DNA of 64,000 nucleotides. Source: a virus. The translations under genes were made by a program, and so were the position numbers. Under the pieces are notes generated by a model. That model was not told where the DNA came from and searched no databases. It saw only the letters and a program-made list of their open reading frames with translations. Below are positions 22,880 through 30,573 of this stretch, in pieces. Position 1 is the stretch's first letter, and the number at the start of each line of letters is the position of its first letter. The stretch spans positions 1 through 64,000 of the IMG/VR virus record IMGVR_UViG_3300050821_024094; one strand, given 5' to 3'.

Positions 22880-23281
22880 TTACTTCTTGGACCTGGCAGG
22901 CTTGCCGGGCGCCGGACCTGCGCCGCGTTCATCGCCGTTCGCCAGCGGGTCGCCGTCCGTCTTCATCGCGACAGGTGGCGGAAGCAGAGGCGTCACGCCG
23001 TCGTTGCGGAGCAGCTCGACGTCGCTTGGGTCGGGATCAACGGGAGCCACGACAACGGAGCCAGGCTCCGGCCGCGTCAGCACTTCCTCGATCTCCACCA
23101 TCTGCGCGTCGAAGTCGTCTTGCGTGATCTTGCCGTCTGCGAGGTCGCGCTTGATCTCGGTCTGCCGCTGGTGCGCGTGACGCACCGCATTGTTGTAGTC
23201 GCGGACGGGATTGCCGATCGAGCGAGCCTTCGCTGCCTCGAAGCGCTTCGACCATCCGCGCGGATTACCAATCGTTGCCAT
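22880..23281 (-). CDS. hypothetical head-region protein
   Basis: A 133-residue protein. The N-terminal 60 residues are helical and basic (GWSKRFEAAKARSIGNPVRD...), the middle is acidic, and the end is proline- and lysine-rich (GKPARSKK). No known family. Location between the capsid-proximal gene at 23345 and DUF1320 suggests a minor head protein. Confidence 0.5.
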   Translation of the reverse strand: MATIGNPRGWSKRFEAAKARSIGNPVRDYNNAVRHAHQRQTEIKRDLADGKITQDDFDAQMVEIEEVLTRPEPGSVVVAPVDPDPSDVELLRNDGVTPLLPPPVAMKTDGDPLANGDERGAGPAPGKPARSKK

Positions 23282-23344
23282 GAGTGCTCCTGCATCACGA
23301 GAACGGGGGGGGCGCCATATGAGGGCGGCCCCGGTCTCGGACTA

Positions 23345-23773
23345 TTAAGTGACGACGCCGGTGGACGAGTCGATGATCGTCCAGTGCGCGCCACGATGCT
23401 CGACAAGGAGCCACGCGCCAGCGGTCGTGAGCGCCACCGCGGTGATCGTGCCTCCGTTGTAGAGGTACGTCTTGTCCACGGAGACGGTGTCGGTCGCGTG
23501 CGCGATCGAGGCGCACTTGAGGAGATGACGCTGCCCAATGATGCCGTTGGAGGCCGGGTTCGGGAGCTGCGCCACTTGGGCCGCGATGCCGGCGCCATCC
23601 GTGGTCAGGAGGATTTGGTAGGCGTCGACCGGCAGAGCGGTCGCCGCGAGATGCGACACGGTGACATTCTCGGCGTCCTGGAGGAGTTCGGGCGCCGCGT
23701 CGAGATAGTCGTAGAACGCCTTGAGCGTCGCCGACATGTGCGTTCTGTCGAACGTAGTGCGATATGCGGTCAT
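23345..23773 (-). CDS. putative head decoration or fibre protein
   Basis: A 142-residue protein directly after the major capsid gene. The second half is beta-rich: ASNGIIGQRHLLKCASIAHA, then TDTVSVDKTYLYNGGTI and HWTIIDSSTGVVT at the end, a pattern typical of capsid decoration or head-fibre domains. A strong hairpin separates it from the capsid gene. The assignment is inferred from position and predicted fold type. Confidence 0.5.
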   Translation of the reverse strand: MTAYRTTFDRTHMSATLKAFYDYLDAAPELLQDAENVTVSHLAATALPVDAYQILLTTDGAGIAAQVAQLPNPASNGIIGQRHLLKCASIAHATDTVSVDKTYLYNGGTITAVALTTAGAWLLVEHRGAHWTIIDSSTGVVT

Positions 23774-23796
23774 GGTTCACCTTCAAAGAGTTGGTT

Positions 23797-23818
23797 GGGG
23801 AGGGGCAGGCCCCTCCCC
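23797..23818 (-). terminator. hairpin after major capsid gene
   Basis: Perfect 10-bp inverted repeat GGGGAGGGGC / GCCCCTCCCC with a 2-nt centre. There is no T-tract on the minus strand, so it may protect the abundant capsid mRNA instead of terminating it. Confidence 0.5.
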
Positions 23819-23862
23819 GGCTCTTGAAAGCCGCTGGAAACGGCTCCGCGAGCAGATCGGCG

Positions 23863-24873
23863 TTACGAGCCGAGCTTGTGTTTAAAGATGACGGCGCGGA
23901 TCAGCTTGTGATCGTACACCTTCGTCCAGTTGCCGCTGTCCGCGAGCTCCGTGTTCGCCGGAGTGGGGTTCGGCGCGGTGGCACCGACGGGCGTGGCAGG
24001 AATGCCGTTCTGCGGGGTCCACTTCACACCGCGCGTGTGCATGCAGAGCCAGCGACGATGGACGAGCCACTCGCTACCAGCACCGACGAGCGCGCGACGC
24101 TCGATCTCGACCGGGCGACGCGGCGATGCGGTCGCATAACCGATGGCGCCTGGCCCAAAGATGTAGGTCTGGTAGACGCCGCTCACCTTCGGCATGGTGT
24201 CGTCGACCAGGACGAACTTGCCCTGGTAGACCGGGATGTCTTCGCCGCCATCAGACGGCTTGATGAAGTCGATGAGGTCCTGCTTCTTCATCGTCTTGTA
24301 GGTGTCCGAGTGGACAGCCACACCGGCCAGCGCGTCCTGGTGATCACCAAGCACGCCGCAGGCGTCGATGAAGGAGTGCGGATCGAAGTTCGCCGCCGAG
24401 CCCGTGAGGATGGAGATATCGGAAACGTTCTCGGTCACCTTGCCGATCTGGCCGGCAACGGCGCTGAGCAGGATGTGCTGCTCGGCGCGAACCCAGAAGG
24501 CCGCGAAGCGGTTGGCGATCACCGCCATCGGGTCTGCGCCGGTGAGGTCGGCCGAGAGGTCCGACGCGCCGAACGCCTTGGCGCGGCCGAGCTTCACAGC
24601 GACGTCGAGGCCGGAAGTGACATTGTTCACTGTCAGGTCGAGCGTGTCGTTCATGACGTCATCCGACCCGGGCAGGTCGTTGAAGAACGGCATGTTGACG
24701 GTGACGCCGCCCATCTGAGGCATGAGCTCAGCGGTCAGGTCGATGAGGATGCCGCTCTGACGGAAGCGCGACAGTTCCGTGGTCTTGACGAGCACGTAAC
24801 GATCGAACACCTCCGGGATGATTAGGTCGGAGAGGAGGGTCTCAGCCATGTTCTTGTTCTTCTCTTGAGACAT
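23863..24873 (-). CDS. major capsid protein
   Basis: A 336-residue coat protein of the HK97-fold type seen in DUF4055-portal phages. Typical segments are TLLSDLIIPEVFDRYVLVKT (13-32), GGVTVNMPFFNDLPGSDDV (55-73), SGLDVAVKLGRAKAFGASDL (87-106) and FWVRAEQHILLSAVAGQIG near 126-144. No separate protease gene is evident. The ATG at 24873 lies in a hairpin stem, so the ATG at 24849 (MAETLLSD) with GAGAAG upstream is a good alternative start. It follows the scaffold gene. Confidence 0.85.
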   Translation of the reverse strand: MSQEKNKNMAETLLSDLIIPEVFDRYVLVKTTELSRFRQSGILIDLTAELMPQMGGVTVNMPFFNDLPGSDDVMNDTLDLTVNNVTSGLDVAVKLGRAKAFGASDLSADLTGADPMAVIANRFAAFWVRAEQHILLSAVAGQIGKVTENVSDISILTGSAANFDPHSFIDACGVLGDHQDALAGVAVHSDTYKTMKKQDLIDFIKPSDGGEDIPVYQGKFVLVDDTMPKVSGVYQTYIFGPGAIGYATASPRRPVEIERRALVGAGSEWLVHRRWLCMHTRGVKWTPQNGIPATPVGATAPNPTPANTELADSGNWTKVYDHKLIRAVIFKHKLGS

Positions 24874-24918
24874 GAGAGGCGCCAGCGGCCCCTCTCAGTG
24901 GCGGGATGGGTGGTCCGA

Positions 24919-25749
24919 TTACGCCACGCCGGCCTGCGCTTTGAGCGCGGCAGCAAGTGTCGGATCGGCGCGCGTGATGCGCATTTGCTCAGTGAGGTTC
25001 TCGGTGGGTTTCATCCAGGGGTTGGCTTTGGTGCCACTTCCCAGATTTCCGTTGCCGCTACCGGACGCGCCTGACCCGGAGTTCCCCGATGCTTCGAAGG
25101 CTCGCCCGAACTTCGGGTCCACCTTGAGCTTCTTGACGAGGTCCGTGATCGTCGAGTTGACGGGCTTGCCGTCCTTGATCGTGATGTCCGGGTTCCCGTT
25201 GGAGTCGAGCACTTGGACGCTGAAATGCCCGTCAGTCTCCACGACCTTGAGGCGTGGCTTGATGACGCCGAGCAGAAGCTCGGGGACGCCCTTCTCTTCG
25301 ATGATCGCCGTCGATGCATGGCTTTCGACCAGAAGTCGGGTGATCTCGCCGGAGAGCTGGCCTTCACGCTTGTCGCGCTTGCCAATTTCGTCGGTGTGCG
25401 ACTTGGTCAACTCCGTGACCTGGGCCTCCACTCGCGCTGCCGCGAGACGGTCGGCTTCGGACGCCGGGTCGATCTTCTTCAGACGTTCCAGATCAGCCAG
25501 TTGGGTCCGCAGCGTCTTGGGTGCTGGGAGACCCTTGTAGCCTTCGAGGGCGGCCTTGGCGCTGTCGAGCTCGCCTTTGGTGGATGCGAATGCGGACTTG
25601 AGACCATCGACGTTTTCGAGGGTCAGTCCGTTCACAGGCTCCACGGCGAGAATGAACTTGCCGGCGTTGTCGCCTTCGGTGACCGGGACGTAGAGAAGCT
25701 TGGTCGCGTCGTCGAGATTGTCGAGGGAATCGACAAGAGCTTTCAGCAT
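24919..25749 (-). CDS. scaffold protein (GP20-like)
   Basis: A 276-residue protein with a long charged helical middle (about 45-135) and a low-complexity GSGASGSGNGNLGSG linker near 220-235, followed by a short C-terminal helix likely to bind coat protein. This is the composition of phage scaffolding proteins such as the minor structural GP20 family. It precedes the capsid gene, as expected for a scaffold that directs procapsid assembly and then leaves. Confidence 0.75.
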   Translation of the reverse strand: MLKALVDSLDNLDDATKLLYVPVTEGDNAGKFILAVEPVNGLTLENVDGLKSAFASTKGELDSAKAALEGYKGLPAPKTLRTQLADLERLKKIDPASEADRLAAARVEAQVTELTKSHTDEIGKRDKREGQLSGEITRLLVESHASTAIIEEKGVPELLLGVIKPRLKVVETDGHFSVQVLDSNGNPDITIKDGKPVNSTITDLVKKLKVDPKFGRAFEASGNSGSGASGSGNGNLGSGTKANPWMKPTENLTEQMRITRADPTLAAALKAQAGVA

Positions 25750-26036
25750 TGCTTGATCCTGGGATTGAGGCGTCGCCTCGGTGACCGGATGCAGTCCGGC
25801 GGCAGGGAGCGCTCGGCTCCTGTGACCGGCATGACGGGCCGGCAGAACGCCGCACGCTTGGGGCTCGCCCTACGTGCAGGCCGTCAGAGACGGGGAAGAA
25901 TGGGCCGATCTCGCTAGGGAGACACGGCGCTTGGTTGAAGAAAGAACAGCGAAAATAGCCGCTATAAAAAAATGCGAATATGCAACTACCACAGGAAGGG
26001 TCCATCCTCGCATGGTTGGTCTACTGCGAGGTCGCC
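25750..26036. other. intergenic region flanking the moron block
   Basis: About 290 bases between the scaffold gene and the plus-strand ORF at 26037. The right half is AT-rich with a TATAAA-like hexamer at 25963-25968 that could serve the rightward ORF. No convincing gene is seen. Confidence 0.3.
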
Positions 26037-26213
26037 ATGACTCCCCACGAACTGCCAAAAGATGATCTCATCGAAATTGAGATCGGTAAGAATCAACGAG
26101 TGCGGATTGTCGGAAAGTTCGCGCTCGTGTCGGCCACAATCATCGCGGTCGCCGCACCCCTCAGTGGGATACTGAAGATCGCGTTCGGCCACATACTAAC
26201 GTTGTTTCGGTGA
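26037..26213 (+). CDS. small single-pass membrane protein (moron)
   Basis: A 58-residue protein read from the ATG at 26037 with GAGG 6 nt upstream. An acidic N-terminal segment (MTPHELPKDDLIEIEIGK) is followed by a 25-residue hydrophobic segment ending near the C-terminus. Orientation is opposite to the late genes and composition is AT-richer. It flanks the three-paralogue membrane operon. Confidence 0.5.
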   Translation: MTPHELPKDDLIEIEIGKNQRVRIVGKFALVSATIIAVAAPLSGILKIAFGHILTLFR

Positions 26214-26236
26214 TCAAGGTGCCGCGCTAACGCCAG

Positions 26237-26935
26237 CTACGCAAAATGTCGATACAGGTAGTCGATGCCGAAGAGGGCGGCGATGATGATGGTGACGAGA
26301 CCGCCGTAGACTAATGAATTCTGAATAGCTTTAAAGATCGCGTAGACGCGCAGCGGATGAAAGGGAACACCGATATATCGCAGAAACCACATTGTTCGAT
26401 GGTTCAGGTACATCAGAATAGACGGCGTAGGGACATCTAGCCTGAAGAAAGGAGAATGAGCTTTAAGCTCTCTCCAAGTCGCATCCGCCCACTCTTCCAA
26501 CTGCATTTTTCTACGGTTTCTTTCCTCTTCGCTCAATCCACGTTCTTCCAGCCTGTGGTACATGAGAGCCATCTGATCATTCGCGTCCACGCCCATCAAA
26601 TACCGTTGGTATTCCCGCTTGCTCAACGAGACTCCGCGCCCGCCTGAAAATACAACCACGCCCAGAACGTCATAGATGAGTGGTGGCAGGGGCGGCAGAT
26701 GCAGCTTCTGCACAAGGACGTGGACGAACTCACGATAGCCCGCGATCCAGTCCGATACGCGATGCCCAAATTCAACCAAGATCGGCCTGTGCGACAGTGG
26801 TACCTGTGCAACGCACCAATCCCAGGCGTCGATAACAAACTGCAACTTCGACAGAATGCTCACGAAACCGTGCAGCGCCCATACCGCAGACGCCAAGCCG
26901 AAAATCCACGCGGCGATCGTGCGCACGTTGGTCAC
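26237..26935 (-). CDS. paralogous membrane protein C (third of a tandem triplet)
   Basis: A 232-residue membrane protein. The GTG start at 26933-26935 forms a GTGA overlap with the upstream paralogue and aligns with its ATG. Layout: N-terminal membrane segment (about 5-28), a conserved block around GYREFVHVLVQKLHLPPLPP (near 65-84), a second hydrophobic segment, a charged variable middle with EEERNRRKMQLEEW, and a C-terminal membrane segment ending AALFGIDYLYRHFA. No known family is recognised. It is the last of three tandem copies. A superinfection-exclusion or membrane-defence role is possible but is inference. Confidence 0.7.
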   Translation of the reverse strand: MTNVRTIAAWIFGLASAVWALHGFVSILSKLQFVIDAWDWCVAQVPLSHRPILVEFGHRVSDWIAGYREFVHVLVQKLHLPPLPPLIYDVLGVVVFSGGRGVSLSKREYQRYLMGVDANDQMALMYHRLEERGLSEEERNRRKMQLEEWADATWRELKAHSPFFRLDVPTPSILMYLNHRTMWFLRYIGVPFHPLRVYAIFKAIQNSLVYGGLVTIIIAALFGIDYLYRHFA

Positions 26936-27621
26936 GCGAAATGTCGGTACAGGTAGTCGATCCCGAAAAGGGCGGCGATCACGAGCGCGACGAGGCCGCT
27001 GTAGAACGACGCCGTGATGGCCTGCGCAACGACCCTTGTTAGAGGTCCTAACAAGCTGATCAGTAGGGACGAGCCTGCAATTTTTTGTAAGACCCCAAGC
27101 TGCCATCGTAAAGCGATGCCGCTTGCCCGGCGATACAAGGAATATTTCATCACCGACGAAAACGGAAAGTCCAGCTCACGCATCTTCCTCATTCTATCGG
27201 CCTTAGAATCGGCCTCAGACATTGAGTTTATTATCTCTTCAGCCCTACGTCTGTCAGCAGCGCGAGTTTCGTCGTATGCCTTCATGTACCGCTTTTCGGC
27301 GAGGTTTGTAATCCACCGGCCTCTGGCCATCGAAAAGGCGGCAATGCCAGCCCAGTCATAGATCAACTGTGGCAGCTTCGGCAGATGCAGCATCTGGACC
27401 AGCCCATGCACCAGAGCACGATAGCCAGTCACCAATTGCGATATCAGCTTGCCGATTGTCAGCGCGACCGTCTTCACCGTCAGTGGTGCATGATTCGCGG
27501 ACCAGTCGAGGCTGTCGACAACGAATCCAAGTCGAGAAAGCGTGCTGAAGGTGCCGAAGATTGCCCAGACAAACAGCGCAATGCCGATCACCCAACTGGC
27601 GTACTTGCGGATGCTCGTCAT
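26932..27621 (-). CDS. paralogous membrane protein B
   Basis: A 229-residue paralogue of the two flanking genes. It begins MTSIRKYASWVIGIALF and shares GYRALVHGLVQMLHLPKLPQ, a hydrophobic IYDWAGIAAFSMARG segment and the identical end AALFGIDYLYRHFA. The middle, with ADRRRAEEIINSMSEADSKA, is a charged helix that differs from the other copies. ATGA overlap with the upstream gene and GTGA overlap with the downstream one show a translationally coupled operon. Function unknown. Confidence 0.7.
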   Translation of the reverse strand: MTSIRKYASWVIGIALFVWAIFGTFSTLSRLGFVVDSLDWSANHAPLTVKTVALTIGKLISQLVTGYRALVHGLVQMLHLPKLPQLIYDWAGIAAFSMARGRWITNLAEKRYMKAYDETRAADRRRAEEIINSMSEADSKADRMRKMRELDFPFSSVMKYSLYRRASGIALRWQLGVLQKIAGSSLLISLLGPLTRVVAQAITASFYSGLVALVIAALFGIDYLYRHFA

Positions 27622-28271
27622 GCGAAGTGCCGATAGAGGAAGTCGATGCCGAAAAGGGCGGCGAGGATGATGGCGACGGTGCCACAGTAAACGAACGAGA
27701 CGATCAATCTTGCGCGATATCGATCTAAATTGGTGTCAAGATGCGAGGTTTTGGAATATAGCCAACGTGATAACTGAAGAAGTAACAATGGAGAAGGGTC
27801 GTCGCGCATTTGCCCACGAGCACTGTACATTTCGGCCTCTTCCTTTGTTATCTCCGAATAGTCGTTCTTAGAAATTGCGGTTTCAATCTTTTGACGCCGT
27901 AATGCCAGCCTCTCGTGTTCTTTCAAAGCATCTCGGCGCTGAAGCCACTCTCCGCGCTTAATCGAAAACACTTCGAGCACGAGCACGTCATAAGCTTCCT
28001 GCGGCAAGCGCGGCAGCCGCAACATCTCGACTAAGCCGTGGACGAACTCGCGGTAGCCTCCGACGATCCCGGACACGTTTTTGCCAACCGCAAGCGCGAC
28101 AGCTCTGATGGAGATCGGAACTTGATCGACTGACCACGTCCAGCCGTCGACGAGGAACTTCAGCTCAGAGAAGATGCTGAAGGCCGACACCGTCGCCCAG
28201 CAGAACAGCACAATGCCGATCACCCAGCCAATAAACTTGAGCATGCGCTTCCCCCACGATACGGTCACCAT
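27618..28271 (-). CDS. paralogous membrane protein A (first of a tandem triplet)
   Basis: A 217-residue protein, or 208 if started at the internal ATG at 28244 (MLKFIGWVIG), which aligns better with the paralogues. The shared features are the N-terminal membrane segment, GYREFVHGLVEMLRLPRLPQ, and the C-terminal AALFGIDFLYRHFA. The middle is the most diverged, with KNDYSEITKEEAEMYSARG. It starts the triplet and its stop overlaps the next start by four bases. Confidence 0.7.
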   Translation of the reverse strand: MVTVSWGKRMLKFIGWVIGIVLFCWATVSAFSIFSELKFLVDGWTWSVDQVPISIRAVALAVGKNVSGIVGGYREFVHGLVEMLRLPRLPQEAYDVLVLEVFSIKRGEWLQRRDALKEHERLALRRQKIETAISKNDYSEITKEEAEMYSARGQMRDDPSPLLLLQLSRWLYSKTSHLDTNLDRYRARLIVSFVYCGTVAIILAALFGIDFLYRHFA

Positions 28272-28280
28272 ACCAGGGGC

Positions 28281-28658
28281 ATGAGAAACGCCACAATGAT
28301 CCGGTACAATATTTCGCTACCAGTGGTGTCGGCAGTTCTATTGCTCATAGCGTGCACGACGGCGGCACCAGCATACGAATGCTCGCAGGCCACTTTTCAA
28401 AGGGCTCGGCCAAAAGTGCAGCTATTATTCGGGGCAGGCATCCTACAAAACATGCCGAATCCCGAAGCTAGTCTTAGTGTTCTTGTAGCCGAGAACTATT
28501 GGGCGCGAATGACGTATCCGGAAAAGCAGAGGTTTGCCGACGAATTTGTGTGTGCCATTGCTGGGGCGGGCAAGGGACTCTTAAGTCTGAGTTTCAAATC
28601 CTTGATGAGCGGGAAGACGATCGGGGAATGGTCGGCTGGAACGCTTACCATCCCATAA
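28281..28658 (+). CDS. exported hypothetical protein (moron)
   Basis: A 125-residue protein with a signal peptide (IRYNISLPVVSAVLLLIACT...) cleaved near APA-YECSQ. The mature part has two cysteines that could form a disulfide and a helical segment with NYWARMTYPEKQRFADEF. It is divergently oriented from the membrane triplet and only 10 bp from it. The ATG at 28296 is an equally likely start. No known family. Confidence 0.55.
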   Translation: MRNATMIRYNISLPVVSAVLLLIACTTAAPAYECSQATFQRARPKVQLLFGAGILQNMPNPEASLSVLVAENYWARMTYPEKQRFADEFVCAIAGAGKGLLSLSFKSLMSGKTIGEWSAGTLTIP

Positions 28659-28679
28659 GACCGTGCACGGGGAAATACA

Positions 28680-29000
28680 TCAGGTCAGCACCCAGGCAGT
28701 GATGTCTGCGCCGGTTCCAGTCGCGCGCACGGCGCGGATGATCAGCCAATCGATGACGGTGAGGCCGACCGGAACCTTGAGGTCCACATGCACGCTGTCG
28801 TCCTGGCACTCGACGGTGACCGCGCGGATCACCTCGGCTGCCGTGCCAGCGTTGAACACCGCAAGCTTGCCGTAAACCGGCAAGTCGTTGGTGTCGTTCG
28901 GCGTGACCGGCAGAGCATCCCTCGCCGGCGCGATCGCACGATGCGAGGCGCAGGAGAATTTGAGCACGTCGCTGGAAGAGACATACGAGTTCGTGGTCAT
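28680..29000 (-). CDS. small structural-type protein (head region)
   Basis: A 106-residue beta-rich protein with NDTNDLPVYGKLAVFNAGTA (36-55) and VGLTVIDWLIIRAVRATGTG near the end. The spacing and the terminal RAVRATGTGA motif are common to small phage head proteins encoded near portal and capsid genes. It is the first late gene after the moron block when read leftward. Function is inferred to be structural. Confidence 0.5.
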   Translation of the reverse strand: MTTNSYVSSSDVLKFSCASHRAIAPARDALPVTPNDTNDLPVYGKLAVFNAGTAAEVIRAVTVECQDDSVHVDLKVPVGLTVIDWLIIRAVRATGTGADITAWVLT

Positions 29001-29199
29001 GGACGTGTCCCGATGTTGGACGAAAGGAGTGCGACGGGGGTCAGGTGCGCGGGCGGTCGTTGCCTGCTACGGCCGTCTGCCTGACTCGGTGCGCGCCGCG
29101 TGTGAAAGGAGAACCACGCGCCCCGTCGCAAGCGATCCGGTGACGGAGGGCACCAGGTTCGCTCATGCATGGCCTAAGGGCAGGCCACGCGAAGGAAGT

Positions 29200-29451
29200 T
29201 CAGTGAATGGTCTTCTGCTCTCCACCGCTCGTCGCGAAGATGACGGCAGAGGGATCGAGATACAGGGTCAGCGAGAGCTGATTGGGTGAGGTGACGTAAG
29301 AGAGCCCGACGACGCCTTCGAGGACGATGCCCTCGACCATGGCGACGAGCACACCATGCTCGTTGCGCTCGAGCGTGATCTTGCCAGTGAATGGCGGAGT
29401 GTCGATCTCGCGCTTGGCGTCTTCCCGCTTGTCGTCTTTCTTGCTCGCCAT
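29200..29451 (-). CDS. hypothetical protein, head region
   Basis: An 83-residue protein with a charged N-terminus (MASKKDDKREDAKREID) and a beta-rich remainder (GKITLERNEHGVLVAMVEGI...). It is separated by one base from the basic protein gene upstream. No family recognised; the 200 bases to its left contain no evident gene. Confidence 0.5.
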   Translation of the reverse strand: MASKKDDKREDAKREIDTPPFTGKITLERNEHGVLVAMVEGIVLEGVVGLSYVTSPNQLSLTLYLDPSAVIFATSGGEQKTIH

Positions 29452-29452
29452 G

Positions 29453-29659
29453 TCAGCCCTTCCGTTTGCCCTTGCGCATACCCATCAGCGTGATCGCCTC
29501 GCGGGCCTCCGCGCCGAGCTTACCGGGTGCGCCCTTTTCCTTCTCCGCGTAGGCGCGCGTCGTCATGTGAGCGCGCTGCGCCTTCGCCTTGAAGACGCCG
29601 CGGTGTGATTTCGGGATCGACTTGGCGATCCAATTCGATTGATGACCGACCTTGGCCAT
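29453..29659 (-). CDS. small basic phage protein
   Basis: A 68-residue, strongly basic protein: NWIAKSIPKSHRGVFKAKAQ near 9-28 and an MGMRKGKRKG end. Similar small basic proteins beginning with an NWIA-type motif are encoded near head genes of many phages and may accompany DNA. Function not established. Confidence 0.55.
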   Translation of the reverse strand: MAKVGHQSNWIAKSIPKSHRGVFKAKAQRAHMTTRAYAEKEKGAPGKLGAEAREAITLMGMRKGKRKG

Positions 29660-29669
29660 GGCGGCTCCC

Positions 29670-29852
29670 TTAGTGCTTCACGTCCACCTTGCAGCCAGCC
29701 GCAACGGACATGGTGTTCTTCGGCCAGGTGCCGGGGCTCACGAGAAACGTGTGAGCTGCAACCTCGCAGTCATTGAGCTTGTCGAACGGCTTGGCGCTCA
29801 CCTGCGGACTAGAACTGCCGGCGAGGTAAATCAGCGTGACGAAAAGATACAT
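29670..29852 (-). CDS. small exported protein with two cysteines
   Basis: A 60-residue protein with a short signal-like hydrophobic start (MYLFVTLIYLAGSSS) and two cysteines, at NDCEVA and AGCKVD, that could pair in the periplasm. It resembles many small secreted phage accessory proteins. Function unknown. Confidence 0.45.
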   Translation of the reverse strand: MYLFVTLIYLAGSSSPQVSAKPFDKLNDCEVAAHTFLVSPGTWPKNTMSVAAGCKVDVKH

Positions 29853-29909
29853 GCGCCATCTCCAGGGCCATGAGCACCATCCGGTGGCGCCGCGTTAGAC
29901 ACGAATCGA

Positions 29910-29938
29910 AACCCCGCCGCTGTTTCCAGCGACGGGGT
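29910..29938. terminator. bidirectional terminator hairpin
   Basis: A 12-bp stem (ACCCCGTCGCTG / CAGCGGCGGGGT) closed on the minus strand by a GAAA tetraloop, followed by TTTCG on the minus strand and by GTTTTG on the plus strand. It lies after the gene ending at 29970. Confidence 0.65.
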
Positions 29939-29969
29939 CGTTTTGTCCGCCAGGTTTTTTATCGAGCGA

Positions 29970-30179
29970 TTACTGGCCTTCGGGGTTTCGCACCTGCGAG
30001 TACTCGCGACCAGTGATGGCCGTCGCAAGCGGGTCAGGCTTCGGAGGATTCGCTCGCAGTTGCGCCACGTAAGCCTCGTGCGCCTTGCAGGCCGCTTGGT
30101 CTGCCGTGCTCGGGCAAGGCAGGGCGTTAGCGGAGGTGGCGAACAGCGCAGCCGCAACAACGAGAACAACGTGTTTCAT
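29970..30179 (-). CDS. small exported protein
   Basis: A 69-residue protein starting MKHVVLVVAAALFATSANA, a typical signal peptide, with GGAG 6 nt upstream. The mature part has two cysteines (PCPSTADQAACKAHEAY) that may form a disulfide, and a KPDPLATAITGREYSQ end. It lies between two terminators and so may be separately expressed. Function unknown. Confidence 0.55.
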   Translation of the reverse strand: MKHVVLVVAAALFATSANALPCPSTADQAACKAHEAYVAQLRANPPKPDPLATAITGREYSQVRNPEGQ

Positions 30180-30410
30180 GTTTGCTCCTTCTGTTGACGG
30201 CCGAGTTCTTTCACACCTCGATTTGCGAGTCGGCAAAGCCTCTTTGCGACTTGCGCAAAACGCGGACGGTGATGGCGGCGCTGGGCTCGGGCGCCTCCTC
30301 AATCTTCCGATCGTCTTCAACGGTGCTCGTGGCCGTTCACGTTGGGCTCGGCCGGAAGCATCTGCCCGGAGGAAAGTGCGGGCGCCCTGCTGAGGATTCA
30401 AAATGCCTAA

Positions 30411-30483
30411 AAGAAAACCCCGCGGCGGCCGACGATGCCAGGATTTCAAGTCCTGCCATCGCCGGCCTTGGCGCGGCGGGGGG
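30411..30483 (-). terminator. long terminator hairpin downstream of the tRNA
   Basis: On the minus strand an inner 17-bp stem with one mismatch (GGCCGGCGATGGCAGGA / TCCTGGCATCGTCGGCC), inside an outer CCCCGC/GCGGGG stem, is followed by GTTTTCTTTT. It is a strong intrinsic terminator just after the tRNA 3' end. Confidence 0.75.
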
Positions 30484-30490
30484 TTATGGG

Positions 30491-30564
30491 TGGAGCGGGG
30501 AGCTGGAATTGAACCAGCACGTTCCGGCTGGAGACCAGGTGCTCTACCGTTGAGCTATCCCCGC
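30491..30564 (-). tRNA. tRNA, probably Gly(UCC), with atypical anticodon loop
   Basis: A 74-nt cloverleaf with encoded CCA. Acceptor GCGGGGA pairs with TCCCCGC, followed by discriminator T and CCA; D-arm GCTC/GAGC with loop AACGGTA; T-arm GCTGG/CCAGC with TTCAATT loop. The acceptor, D-loop and T73 are tRNA-Gly-like. The anticodon stem (CCTGG/CCGGA) has one mismatch and a wobble, and the loop TCTCCAG gives UCC at 34-36 but C rather than U at position 33. A Trp (CCA) reading is possible only if the stem is shifted, which breaks pairing. The gene lies in the late transcript between portal and head genes. Confidence 0.75.
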
Positions 30565-30573
30565 TTGAGCAGG

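Noticed and set aside
23282-23344. GC-rich imperfect hairpin between two head genes
   Set aside because: Stem is interrupted and no T-tract follows, so it was not listed as a terminator.
25874-26065. Plus-strand ORF with GTG start before the small membrane gene
   Set aside because: No ribosome-binding site, overlaps the better-supported ORF at 26037 and composition is not coding-like.
29001-29199. About 200 bp between two small head genes
   Set aside because: No gene, clear promoter or convincing RNA was seen; short inverted repeats are within what GC-rich sequence gives by chance.
30435-30470. Anticodon-arm-like hairpin (CAGGA-CTTGAAA-TCCTG) suggesting a second tRNA, Ser(UGA)
   Set aside because: No acceptor, D-arm or T-arm can be formed around it; the structure is fully explained as the apical part of a terminator hairpin.
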